A stretch of DNA of 64,000 bases from Cladorhizidae sp. MBARI D1340-BT2. Its lineage: Eukaryota; Porifera; Demospongiae; Poecilosclerida; Cladorhizidae. The stretch lies in assembly GCA_028752905.1 (NCBI GenBank), contig JAQNBH010000270.1, positions 62,001-126,000 on the forward strand. The letters are read 5' to 3'. Position 1 is the stretch's first letter. Every line of letters starts with the position of its first letter. Below, piece by piece: positions 38,301 to 50,817 of this stretch. The notes beneath the pieces were generated by a model that was given only the letters and a program-made list of their open reading frames with translations, was not told where the DNA came from and did no database searches. Position numbers and translations under genes: made by a program.

Positions 38301-41300
38301 ATATATCAAGTCTATTCAGTGAAGTGTGGAGAATCTATGAAGCTAACATGTTTAGCTCAAGATAGAGAACACTGAGAGATACCTATCTTGCAAGTCCATT
38401 ACAGTGAAGTGTGCAGAATATATGGATGTTTGGTATCAAGAGAGAGCACTTAGAGAGTCCTATCTTAATAGCTATACATCAAGTCTATTCAGTGAAGTGT
38501 GGATAATCTACGAAGCTAACATGTTTAGCATCAAGTAAGAGTACAATTCATAACTGCCCTAATTAACAAGACCAAAGTTCCAGATTTTGTCAACTGATAG
38601 AGAAGGCCCTTATCTGCAACATGTCAACAGATTATCAATAAATGTGGTGGTTTTTCACTGGCAGGCCACCGCTTTGGCAACTGGAAAACGCCAGGAAAGA
38701 TCGCAAACCTTACCACTTCAAATCACCATAACTTGCTAATACTTAGAGTACTCAAAATTTTGGCACGTACAAAAGACAGATAATTAGAAGGGCTATCCGG
38801 TGATATAAAAATTATCTTTTTTGGGTAAAGTGTAGAAAAGTTATGAGCTTTACGGCAAAATAACAAGATTTTTGGGGGGAAAATGAGAAACATATAGACC
38901 AAATTAGGGCAAATATCAAGATAGAGAACACATAATGAAACCTATCATTCGAATCATATCAAGTCCATTACAGTGAAGTGTGCAGAATATTATGGATGTT
39001 TGATATCAACAGAGAGCACAGGGAGAGACCTATCTTAATAGCTATATATCAAGTTTATACAGTGAAGTGTGGAGAATCTATGAAGCTAACCTGTTTAGCA
39101 TCAAGATAGAGAACACATAGAGAAACCTATCTTGTGATTCTATGTATGCAGAATATACGGATGTTTGGTATCAAGAGAGAGAACAGAGAGAGGCCTACCT
39201 TTAGAGCTATATATCAAGTCTATTCAGTGAAGTGTGGAGAATCTATGAAGCTAACATGTTTAGCTCAAGATAGAGAACACTGAGAGATACCTATCTTGCA
39301 AGTCCATTACAGTGAAGTGTGCAGAATATATGGATGTTTGGTATCAAGAGAGAGCACTTAGAGAGTCCTATCTTAATAGCTATACATCAAGTCTATTCAG
39401 TGAAGTGTGGATAATCTACGAAGCTAACATGTTTAGCATCAAGTAAGAGTACAATTCATAACTGCCCTAATTAACAAGACCAAAGTCCCAGATTTTGTCA
39501 ACTGATAGAGAAGGCCCTTATCTGCAACATGTCAACAGATTATCAATAAATGTGGTGGTTTTTCACTGGCAGGCCACCGCTTTGGCAACTGGAAAACGCC
39601 AGGAAAGATCGCAAACCTTACCACTTCAAATCACCATAACTTGCTAATACTTAGAGTACTCAAAATTTTGGCACGTACAAAAGACAGATAATTAGATGGG
39701 CTATCCGGTGATATGAAAATTATCTTTTTGGGGTAAAGGGTAGAAAAGTTATGTGCTTTACGGAAAAATAACAAGATTTTTGGGGGGGAAATGAGAAACA
39801 TATTATAGACCAAATTAGGGCAAATATCAAGATAGAGAACACATAATGAAACCTATCATTCGAATCATATCAAGTCCATTACAGTGAAGTGTGCAGAATA
39901 TTATGGATGTTTGATATCAACAGAGAGCACAGGGAGAGACCTATCTTAATAGCTATATATCAAGTTTATACAGTGAAGTGTGGAGAATCTATGAAGCTAA
40001 CCTGTTTAGCATCAAGATAGAGAACACATAGAGAAACCTATCTTGTGATTCTATGTATGCAGAATATACGGATGTTTGGTATCAAGAGAGAGAACAGAGA
40101 GAGGCCTACCTTTAGAGTTATATATCAAGTCTATTCAGTGAAGTGTGGAGAATCTATGAAGCTAACATGTTTAGCTCAAGATAGAGAACACTGAGAGATA
40201 CCTATCTTGCAAGTCCATTACAGTGAAGTGTGCAGAATATATGGATGTTTGGTATCAAGAGAGAGCACTTAGAGAGTCCTATCTTAATAGCTATACATCA
40301 AGTCTATTCAGTGAAGTGTGGATAATCTACGAAGCTAACATGTTTAGCATCAAGTAAGAGTACAATTCATAACTGCCCTAATTAACAAGACCAAAGTCCC
40401 AGATTTTGTCAACTGATAGAGAAGGCCCTTATCTGCAACATGTCAACAGATTATCAATAAATGTGGTGGTTTTTCACTGGCAGGCCACCGCTTTGGCAAC
40501 TGGAAAACGCCAGGAAAGATCGCAAACCTTACCACTTCAAATCACCATAACTTGCTAATACTTAGAGTACTCAAAATTTTGGCACGTACAAAAGACAGAT
40601 AATTAGAAGGGCTATCCGGTGATATAAAAAATTTCTTTTTTGGGTAAAGTGTAGAAAAGTTATGAGCTTTACGGCAAAATAACAAGATTTTTGGGGGGAA
40701 AATGAGAAACATATAGACCAAATTAGGGCAAATATCAAGATAGAGAACACATAATGAAACCTATCATTCGAATCATATCAAGTCCATTACAGTGAAGTGT
40801 GCAGAATATTATGGATGTTTGATATCAACAGAGAGCACAGGGAGAGACCTATCTTAATAGCTATATATCAAGTTTATACAGTGAAGTGTGGAGAATCTAT
40901 GAAGCTAACCTGTTTAGCATCAAGATAGAGAACACATAGAGAAACCTATCTTGTGATTCTATGTATGCAGAATATACGGATGTTTGGTATCAAGAGAGAG
41001 AACAGAGAGAGGCCTACCTTTAGAGCTATATATCAAGTCTATTCAGTGAAGTGTGGAGAATCTATGAAGCTAACATGTTTAGCTCAAGATAGAGAACACT
41101 GAGAGATACCTATCTTGCAAGTCCATTACAGTGAAGTGTGCAGAATATATGGATGTTTGGTATCAAGAGAGAGCACTTAGAGAGTCCTATCTTAATAGCT
41201 ATACATCAAGTCTATTCAGTGAAGTGTGGATAATCTACGAAGCTAACATGTTTAGCATCAAGTAAGAGTACAATTCATAACTGCCCTAATTAACAAGACC

Positions 41301-42633
41301 AAAGTCCCAGATTTTGTCAACTGATAGAGAAGGCCCTTATCTGCAACATGTCAACAGATTATCAATAAATGTGGTGGTTTTTCACTGGCAGGCCACCGCT
41401 TTGGCAACTGGAAAACGCCAGGAAAGATCGCAAACCTTACCACTTCAAATCACCATAACTTGCTAATACTTAGAGTACTCAAAATTTTGGCACGTACAAA
41501 AGACAGATAATTAGAAGGGCTATCCGGTGATATGAAAATTATCTTTTTGGGGTAAAGGGTAGAAAAGTTATGTGCTTTACGGGAAAATAACAAGATTTTT
41601 GGGGGGAAAATGAGAAACATATTATAGACCAAATTAGGGCAAATATCAAGATAGAGAACACATAATGAAACCTATCATTCGAATCATATCAAGTCCATTA
41701 CAGTGAAGTGTGCAGAATATTATGGATGTTTGATATCAACAGAGAGCACAGGGAGAGACCTATCTTAATAGCTATATATCAAGTTTATACAGTGAAGTGT
41801 GGAGAATCTATGAAGCTAACCTGTTTAGCATCAAGATAGAGAACACATAGAGAAACCTATCTTGTCATTCTATGTATGCAGAATATACGGATGTTTGGTA
41901 TCAAGAGAGAGAACAGAGAGAGGCCTACCTTTAGAGCTATATATCAAGTCTATTCAGTGAAGTGTGGAGAATCTATGAAGCTAACATGTTTAGCTCAAGA
42001 TAGAGAACACTGAGAGATACCTATCTTGCAAGTCCATTACAGTGAAGTGTGCAGAATATATGGATGTTTGGTATCAAGAGAGAGCACTTAGAGAGTCCTA
42101 TCTTAATAGCTATACATCAAGTCTATTCAGTGAAGTGTGGATAATCTACGAAGCTAACATGTTTAGCATCAAGTAAGAGTACAATTCATAACTGCCCTAA
42201 TTAACAAGACCAAAGTTCCAGATTTTGTCAACTGATAGAGAAGGCCCTTATCTGCAACATGTCAACAGATTATCAATAAATGTGGTGGTTTTTCACTGGC
42301 AGGCCACCGCTTTGGCAACTGGAAAACGCCAGGAAAGATCGCAAACCTTACCACTTCAAATCACCATAACTTGCTAATACTTAGAGTACTCAAAATTTTG
42401 GCACGTACAAAAGACAGATAATTAGAAGGGCTATCCGGTGATATAAAAAAATTCTTTTTTGGGTAAAGTGTAGAAAAGTTATGAGCTTTACGGCAAAATA
42501 ACAAGATTTTTGGGGGAAAAATGAGAAACATATAGACCAAATTAGGGCAAATATCAAGATAGAGAACACATAATGAAACCTATCATTCGAATCATATCAA
42601 GTCCATTACAGTGAAGTGTGCAGAATATTATGG
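35358..42633 (+). repeat. Two 3638-bp tetramers inside the dimer block
   Basis: Copies 40-43 and 44-47 repeat the same four marks in order: ATTAGATGGG, TAGAGTTATA, CGGGAAAATAAC, then CTTGTCATTC together with AAAGTTCCAG. The period is 3638 bp, two dimers. The clear differences are in the last member, where copy 43 has AAAAATTATC and G6A4 but copy 47 has AAAAAAATTC and G5A5. The order then breaks, since copy 48 is again of the CGGG type and copy 50 of the ATTAGATGGG type. Confidence 0.85.
38802..38899 (+). repeat. Variable box, type B (reference, copy 43)
   Basis: Type B reads GATATAAAAATTATC, TTTTTTGGGTAAAGTG, TATGAGCTTTACGGCAAAA, a G-run and ACATATAGAC. It is 98 bp and gives 908-bp monomers. 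Its left edge has sub-forms: AAAAATTATC, AAAAAATTTC, AAAAAATATC, AAAAATATC, AAAAAGTATC, AAAAAAATTC and AAAAATATTCTTTTATGGG. A further sub-form has TAGCAAAG in place of TAGAAAAG. These sub-forms mark lineages of copies across the array. Confidence 0.9.
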
Positions 42634-45600
42634 ATGTTTGATATCAACAGAGAGCACAGGGAGAGACCTATCTTAATAGCTATATATCAAGTTTATACAG
42701 TGAAGTGTGGAGAATCTATGAAGCTAACCTGTTTAGCATCAAGATAGAGAACACATAGAGAAACCTATCTTGTGATTCTATGTATGCAGAATATACGGAT
42801 GTTTGGTATCAAGAGAGAGAACAGAGAGAGGCCTACCTTTAGAGCTATATATCAAGTCTATTCAGTGAAGTGTGGAGAATCTATGAAGCTAACATGTTTA
42901 GCTCAAGATAGAGAACACTGAGAGATACCTATCTTGCAAGTCCATTACAGTGAAGTGTGCAGAATATATGGATGTTTGGTATCAAGAGAGAGCACTTAGA
43001 GAGTCCTATCTTAATAGCTATACATCAAGTCTATTCAGTGAAGTGTGGATAATCTACGAAGCTAACATGTTTAGCATCAAGTAAGAGTACAATTCATAAC
43101 TGCCCTAATTAACAAGACCAAAGTCCCAGATTTTGTCAACTGATAGAGAAGGCCCTTATCTGCAACATGTCAACAGATTATCAATAAATGTGGTGGTTTT
43201 TCACTGGCAGGCCACCGCTTTGGCAACTGGAAAACGCCAGGAAAGATCGCAAACCTTACCACTTCAAATCACCATAACTTGCTAATACTTAGAGTACTCA
43301 AAATTTTGGCACGTACAAAAGACAGATAATTAGAAGGGCTATCCGGTGATATGAAAATTATCTTTTTGGGGTAAAGGGTAGAAAAGTTATGTGCTTTACG
43401 GGAAAATAACAAGATTTTTGGGGGGAAAATGAGAAACATATTATAGACCAAATTAGGGCAAATATCAAGATAGAGAACACATAATGAAACCTATCATTCG
43501 AATCATATCAAGTCCATTACAGTGAAGTGTGCAGAATATTATGGATGTTTGATATCAACAGAGAGCACAGGGAGAGACCTATCTTAATAGCTATATATCA
43601 AGTTTATACAGTGAAGTGTGGAGAATCTATGAAGCTAACCTGTTTAGCATCAAGATAGAGAACACATAGAGAAACCTATCTTGTCATTCTATGTATGCAG
43701 AATATACGGATGTTTGGTATCAAGAGAGAGAACAGAGAGAGGCCTACCTTTAGAGCTATATATCAAGTCTATTCAGTGAAGTGTGGAGAATCTATGAAGC
43801 TAACATGTTTAGCTCAAGATAGAGAACACTGAGAGATACCTATCTTGCAAGTCCATTACAGTGAAGTGTGCAGAATATATGGATGTTTGGTATCAAGAGA
43901 GAGCACTTAGAGAGTCCTATCTTAATAGCTATACATCAAGTCTATTCAGTGAAGTGTGGATAATCTACGAAGCTAACATGTTTAGCATCAAGTAAGAGTA
44001 CAATTCATAACTGCCCTAATTAACAAGACCAAAGTCCCAGATTTTGTCAACTGATAGAGAAGGCCCTTATCTGCAACATGTCAACAGATTATCAATAAAT
44101 GTGGTGGTTTTTCACTGGCAGGCCACCGCTTTGGCAACTGGAAAACGCCAGGAAAGATCGCAAACCTTACCACTTCAAATCACCATAACTTGCTAATACT
44201 TAGAGTACTCAAAATTTTGGCACGTACAAAAGACAGATAATTAGAAGGGCTATCCGGTGATATAAAAAATTTCTTTTTTGGGTAAAGTGTAGAAAAGTTA
44301 TGAGCTTTACGGCAAAATAACAAGATTTTTGGGGGGAAAATGAGAAACATATAGACCAAATTAGGGCAAATATCAAGATAGAGAACACATAATGAAACCT
44401 ATCATTCGAATCATATCAAGTCCATTACAGTGAAGTGTGCAGAATATTATGGATGTTTGATATCAACAGAGAGCACAGGGAGAGACCTATCTTAATAGCT
44501 ATATATCAAGTTTATACAGTGAAGTGTGGAGAATCTATGAAGCTAACCTGTTTAGCATCAAGATAGAGAACACATAGAGAAACCTATCTTGTGATTCTAT
44601 GTATGCAGAATATACGGATGTTTGGTATCAAGAGAGAGAACAGAGAGAGGCCTACCTTTAGAGCTATATATCAAGTCTATTCAGTGAAGTGTGGAGAATC
44701 TATGAAGCTAACATGTTTAGCTCAAGATAGAGAACACTGAGAGATACCTATCTTGCAAGTCCATTACAGTGAAGTGTGCAGAATATATGGATGTTTGGTA
44801 TCAAGAGAGAGCACTTAGAGAGTCCTATCTTAATAGCTATACATCAAGTCTATTCAGTGAAGTGTGGATAATCTACGAAGCTAACATGTTTAGCATCAAG
44901 TAAGAGTACAATTCATAACTGCCCTAATTAACAAGACCAAAGTCCCAGATTTTGTCAACTGATAGAGAAGGCCCTTATCTGCAACATGTCAACAGATTAT
45001 CAATAAATGTGGTGGTTTTTCACTGGCAGGCCACCGCTTTGGCAACTGGAAAACGCCAGGAAAGATCGCAAACCTTACCACTTCAAATCACCATAACTTG
45101 CTAATACTTAGAGTACTCAAAATTTTGGCACGTACAAAAGACAGATAATTAGATGGGCTATCCGGTGATATGAAAATTATCTTTTTGGGGTAAAGGGTAG
45201 AAAAGTTATGTGCTTTACGGAAAAATAACAAGATTTTTGGGGGGGAAATGAGAAACATATTATAGACCAAATTAGGGCAAATATCAAGATAGAGAACACA
45301 TAATGAAACCTATCATTCGAATCATATCAAGTCCATTACAGTGAAGTGTGCAGAATATTATGGATGTTTGATATCAACAGAGAGCACAGGGAGAGACCTA
45401 TCTTAATAGCTATATATCAAGTTTATACAGTGAAGTGTGGAGAATCTATGAAGCTAACCTGTTTAGCATCAAGATAGAGAACACATAGAGAAACCTATCT
45501 TGTCATTCTATGTATGCAGAATATACGGATGTTTGGTATCAAGAGAGAGAACAGAGAGAGGCCTACCTTTAGAGCTATATATCAAGTCTATTCAGTGAAG

Positions 45601-47182
45601 TGTGGAGAATCTATGAAGCTAACATGTTTAGCTCAAGATAGAGAACACTGAGAGATACCTATCTTGCAAGTCCATTACAGTGAAGTGTGCAGAATATATG
45701 GATGTTTGGTATCAAGAGAGAGCACTTAGAGAGTCCTATCTTAATAGCTATACATCAAGTCTATTCAGTGAAGTGTGGATAATCTACGAAGCTAACATGT
45801 TTAGCATCAAGTAAGAGTACAATTCATAACTGCCCTAATTAACAAGACCAAAGTCCCAGATTTTGTCAACTGATAGAGAAGGCCCTTATCTGCAACATGT
45901 CAACAGATTATCAATAAATGTGGTGGTTTTTCACTGGCAGGCCACCGCTTTGGCAACTGGAAAACGCCAGGAAAGATCGCAAACCTTACCACTTCAAATC
46001 ACCATAACTTGCTAATACTTAGAGTACTCAAAATTTTGGCACGTACAAAAGACAGATAATTAGAAGGGCTATCCGGTGATATAAAAAATTTCTTTTTTGG
46101 GTAAAGTGTAGAAAAGTTATGAGCTTTACGGCAAAATAACAAGATTTTTGGGGGAAAAATGAGAAACATATAGACCAAATTAGGGCAAATATCAAGATAG
46201 AGAACACATAATGAAACCTATCATTCGAATCATATCAAGTCCATTACAGTGAAGTGTGCAGAATATTATGGATGTTTGATATCAACAGAGAGCACAGGGA
46301 GAGACCTATCTTAATAGCTATATATCAAGTTTATACAGTGAAGTGTGGAGAATCTATGAAGCTAACCTGTTTAGCATCAAGATAGAGAACACATAGAGAA
46401 ACCTATCTTGTGATTCTATGTATGCAGAATATACGGATGTTTGGTATCAAGAGAGAGAACAGAGAGAGGCCTACCTTTAGAGCTATATATCAAGTCTATT
46501 CAGTGAAGTGTGGAGAATCTATGAAGCTAACATGTTTAGCTCAAGATAGAGAACACTGAGAGATACCTATCTTGCAAGTCCATTACAGTGAAGTGTGCAG
46601 AATATATGGATGTTTGGTATCAAGAGAGAGCACTTAGAGAGTCCTATCTTAATAGCTATACATCAAGTCTATTCAGTGAAGTGTGGATAATCTACGAAGC
46701 TAACATGTTTAGCATCAAGTAAGAGTACAATTCATAACTGCCCTAATTAACAAGACCAAAGTCCCAGATTTTGTCAACTGATAGAGAAGGCCCTTATCTG
46801 CAACATGTCAACAGATTATCAATAAATGTGGTGGTTTTTCACTGGCAGGCCACCGCTTTGGCAACTGGAAAACGCCAGGAAAGATCGCAAACCTTACCAC
46901 TTCAAATCACCATAACTTGCTAATACTTAGAGTACTCAAAATTTTGGCACGTACAAAAGACAGATAATTAGAAGGGCTATCCGGTGATATGAAAATTATC
47001 TTTTTGGGGTAAAGGGTAGAAAAGTTATGTGCTTTACGGGAAAATAACAAGATTTTTGGGGGGAAAATGAGAAACATATTATAGACCAAATTAGGGCAAA
47101 TATCAAGATAGAGAACACATAATGAAACCTATCATTCGAATCATATCAAGTCCATTACAGTGAAGTGTGCAGAATATTATGG

Positions 47183-50100
47183 ATGTTTGATATCAACAGA
47201 GAGCACAGGGAGAGACCTATCTTAATAGCTATATATCAAGTTTATACAGTGAAGTGTGGAGAATCTATGAAGCTAACCTGTTTAGCATCAAGATAGAGAA
47301 CACATAGAGAAACCTATCTTGTGATTCTATGTATGCAGAATATACGGATGTTTGGTATCAAGAGAGAGAACAGAGAGAGGCCTACCTTTAGAGCTATATA
47401 TCAAGTCTATTCAGTGAAGTGTGGAGAATCTATGAAGCTAACATGTTTAGCTCAAGATAGAGAACACTGAGAGATACCTATCTTGCAAGTCCATTACAGT
47501 GAAGTGTGCAGAATATATGGATGTTTGGTATCAAGAGAGAGCACTTAGAGAGTCCTATCTTAATAGCTATACATCAAGTCTATTCAGTGAAGTGTGGATA
47601 ATCTACGAAGCTAACATGTTTAGCATCAAGTAAGAGTACAATTCATAACTGCCCTAATTAACAAGACCAAAGTCCCAGATTTTGTCAACTGATAGAGAAG
47701 GCCCTTATCTGCAACATGTCAACAGATTATCAATAAATGTGGTGGTTTTTCACTGGCAGGCCACCGCTTTGGCAACTGGAAAACGCCAGGAAAGATCGCA
47801 AACCTTACCACTTCAAATCACCATAACTTGCTAATACTTAGAGTACTCAAAATTTTGGCACGTATAAAAGACAGATAATTAGAAGGGCTATCCGGTGATA
47901 TAAAAATTATCTTTTTTGGGTAAAGTGTAGCAAAGTTATGAGCTTTACGGCAAAATAACAAGATTTTTGGGGGGGAAATGAGAAACATATAGACCAAATT
48001 AGGGCAAATATCAAGATAGAGAACACATAATGAAACCTATCATTCGAATCATATCAAGTCCATTACAGTAAAGTGTGCAGAATATTATGGATGTTTGATA
48101 TCAACAGAGAGCACAGGGAGAGACCTATCTTAATAGCTATATATCAAGTTTATACAGTGAAGTGTGGAGAATCTATGAAGCTAACCTGTTTAGCATCAAG
48201 ATAGAGAACACATAGAGAAACCTATCTTGTGATTCTATGTATGCAGAATATACGGATGTTTGGTATCAAGAGAGAGAACAGAGAGAGGCCTACCTTTAGA
48301 GCTATATATCAAGTCTATTCAGTGAAGTGTGGAGAATCTATGAAGCTAACATGTTTAGCTCAAGATAGAGAACACTGAGAGATACCTATCTTGCAAGTCC
48401 ATTACAGTGAAGTGTGCAGAATATATGGATGTTTGGTATCAAGAGAGAGCACTTAGAGAGTCCTATCTTAATAGCTATACATCAAGTCTATTCAGTGAAG
48501 TGTGGATAATCTACGAAGCTAACATGTTTAGCATCAAGTAAGAGTACAATTCATAACTGCCCTAATTAACAAGACCAAAGTCCCAGATTTTGTCAACTGA
48601 TAGAGAAGGCCCTTATCTGCAACATGTCAACAGATTATCAATAAATGTGGTGGTTTTTCACTGGCAGGCCACCGCTTTGGCAACTGGAAAACGCCAGGAA
48701 AGATCGCAAACCTTACCACTTCAAATCACCATAACTTGCTAATACTTAGAGTACTCAAAATTTTGGCACGTACAAAAGACAGATAATTAGAAGGGCTATC
48801 CGGTGATATAAAAATATTCTTTTATGGGTAAAGTGTAGAAAAGTTATGAGCTTTACGGCAAAATAACAAGATTTTTTGGGGAAAAATGAGAAACATATAG
48901 ACCAAATTAGGGCAAATATAAAGATAGAGAACACATAATGAAACCTATCATTCGAATCATATCAAGTCCATTACAGTGAAGTGTGCAGAATATTATGGAT
49001 GTTTGATATCAACAGAGAGCACAGGGAGAGACCTATCTTAATAGCTATATATCAAGTTTATACAGTGAAGTGTGGAGAATCTATGAAGCTAACCTGTTTA
49101 GCATCAAGATAGAGAACACATAGAGAAACCTATCTTGTGATTCTATGTATGCAGAATATACGGATGTTTGGTATCAAGAGAGAGAACAGAGAGAGGCCTA
49201 CCTTTAGAGCTATATATCAAGTCTATTCAGTGAAGTGTGGAGAATCTATGAAGCTAACATGTTTAGCTCAAGATAGAGAACACTGAGAGATACCTATCTT
49301 GCAAGTCCATTACAGTGAAGTGTGCAGAATATATGGATGTTTGGTATCAAGAGAGAGCACTTAGAGAGTCCTATCTTAATAGCTATACATCAAGTCTATT
49401 CAGTGAAGTGTGGATAATCTACGAAGCTAACATGTTTAGCATCAAGTAAGAGTACAATTCATAACTGCCCTAATTAACAAGACCAAAGTCCCAGATTTTG
49501 TCAACTGATAGAGAAGGCCCTTATCTGCAACATGTCAACAGATTATCAATAAATGTGGTGGTTTTTCACTGGCAGGCCACCGCTTTGGCAACTGGAAAAC
49601 GCCAGGAAAGATCGCAAACCTTACCACTTCAAATCACCATAACTTGCTAATACTTAGAGTACTCAAAATTTTGGCACGTACAAAAGACAGATAATTAGAA
49701 GGGCTATCCGGTGATATGAAAATTATCTTTTTGGGGTAAAGGGTAGAAAAGTTATGTGCTTTACGGAAAAATAACAAGATTTTTGGGGGGGAAATGAGAA
49801 ACATATTATAGACCAAATTAGGGCAAATATCAAGATAGAGAACACATAATGAAACCTATCATTCGAATCATATCAAGTCCATTACAGTGAAGTGTGCAGA
49901 ATATTATGGATGTTTGATATCAACAGAGAGCACAGGGAGAGACCTATCTTAATAGCTATATATCAAGTTTATACAGTGAAGTGTGGAGAATCTATGAAGC
50001 TAACCTGTTTAGCATCAAGATAGAGAACACATAGAGAAACCTATCTTGTGATTCTATGTATGCAGAATATACGGATGTTTGGTATCAAGAGAGAGAACAG

Positions 50101-50817
50101 AGAGAGGCCTACCTTTAGAGCTATATATCAAGTCTATTCAGTGAAGTGTGGAGAATCTATGAAGCTAACATGTTTAGCTCAAGATAGAGAACACTGAGAG
50201 ATACCTATCTTGCAAGTCCATTAAAGTGAAGTGTGCAGAATATATGGATGTTTGGTATCAAGAGAGAGCACTTAGAGAGTCCTATCTTAATAGCTATACA
50301 TCAAGTCTATTCAGTGAAGTGTGGATAATCTACGAAGCTAACATGTTTAGCATCAAGTAAGAGTACAATTCATAACTGCCCTAATTAACAAGACCAAAGT
50401 CCCAGATTTTGTCAACTGATAGAGAAGGCCCTTATCTGCAACATGTCAACAGATTATCAATAAATGTGGTGGTTTTTCACTGGCAGGCCACCGCTTTGGC
50501 AACTGGAAAACGCCAGGAAAGATCGCAAACCTTACCACTTCAAATCACCATAACTTGCTAATACTTAGAGTACTCAAAATTTTGGCACGTACAAAAGACA
50601 GATAATTAGAAGGGCTATCCGGTGATATAAAAAATTTCTTTTTTGGGTAAAGTGTAGAAAAGTTATGAGCTTTACGGCAAAATAACAAGATTTTTGGGGG
50701 GAAAATGAGAAACATATAGACCAAATTAGAGCAAATATCAAGATAGAGAACACATAATGAAACCTATCATTCGAATCATATCAAGTCCATTACAGTGAAG
50801 TGTGCAGAATATTATGG
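47183..50817 (+). repeat. Tetramer of 3635 bp, first copy (copies 53-56)
   Basis: Monomers start at 47183, 48091, 48999 and 49910 (908, 908, 911, 908 bp). Copy 53 has ACGTATAAAAG (47861 on), TAGCAAAG and ACAGTAAAGTG. Copy 54 has the unusual box AAAAATATTCTTTTATGGG and AAATATAAAGATAG. Copy 55 has a type-A box with seven Gs. Copy 56 has AAAAAATTTC plus private CATTAAAGTG and TTAGAGCAAAT. Copy 53 is also the last member of the A/B dimer block, so the two patterns overlap there. Confidence 0.82.

Larger units (their letters stand above)
35358..48090 (+). repeat. Seven alternating A/B dimers of 1819 bp
   Basis: Copies 40-53 start at 35358, 36269, 37177, 38088, 38996, 39907, 40815, 41726, 42634, 43545, 44453, 45364, 46272 and 47183. 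Lengths alternate 911 and 908 bp without exception, so the block is exactly 7 x 1819 = 12,733 bp. Even copies have type-A boxes and odd copies type-B. Type-A members come as ATTAGATGGG (40, 44, 50) or CGGGAAAATAAC (42, 46, 48, 52). Type-B members come as TAGAGTTATA (41, 45), CTTGTCATTC (43, 47, 49, 51) or neither (53). Confidence 0.92.
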
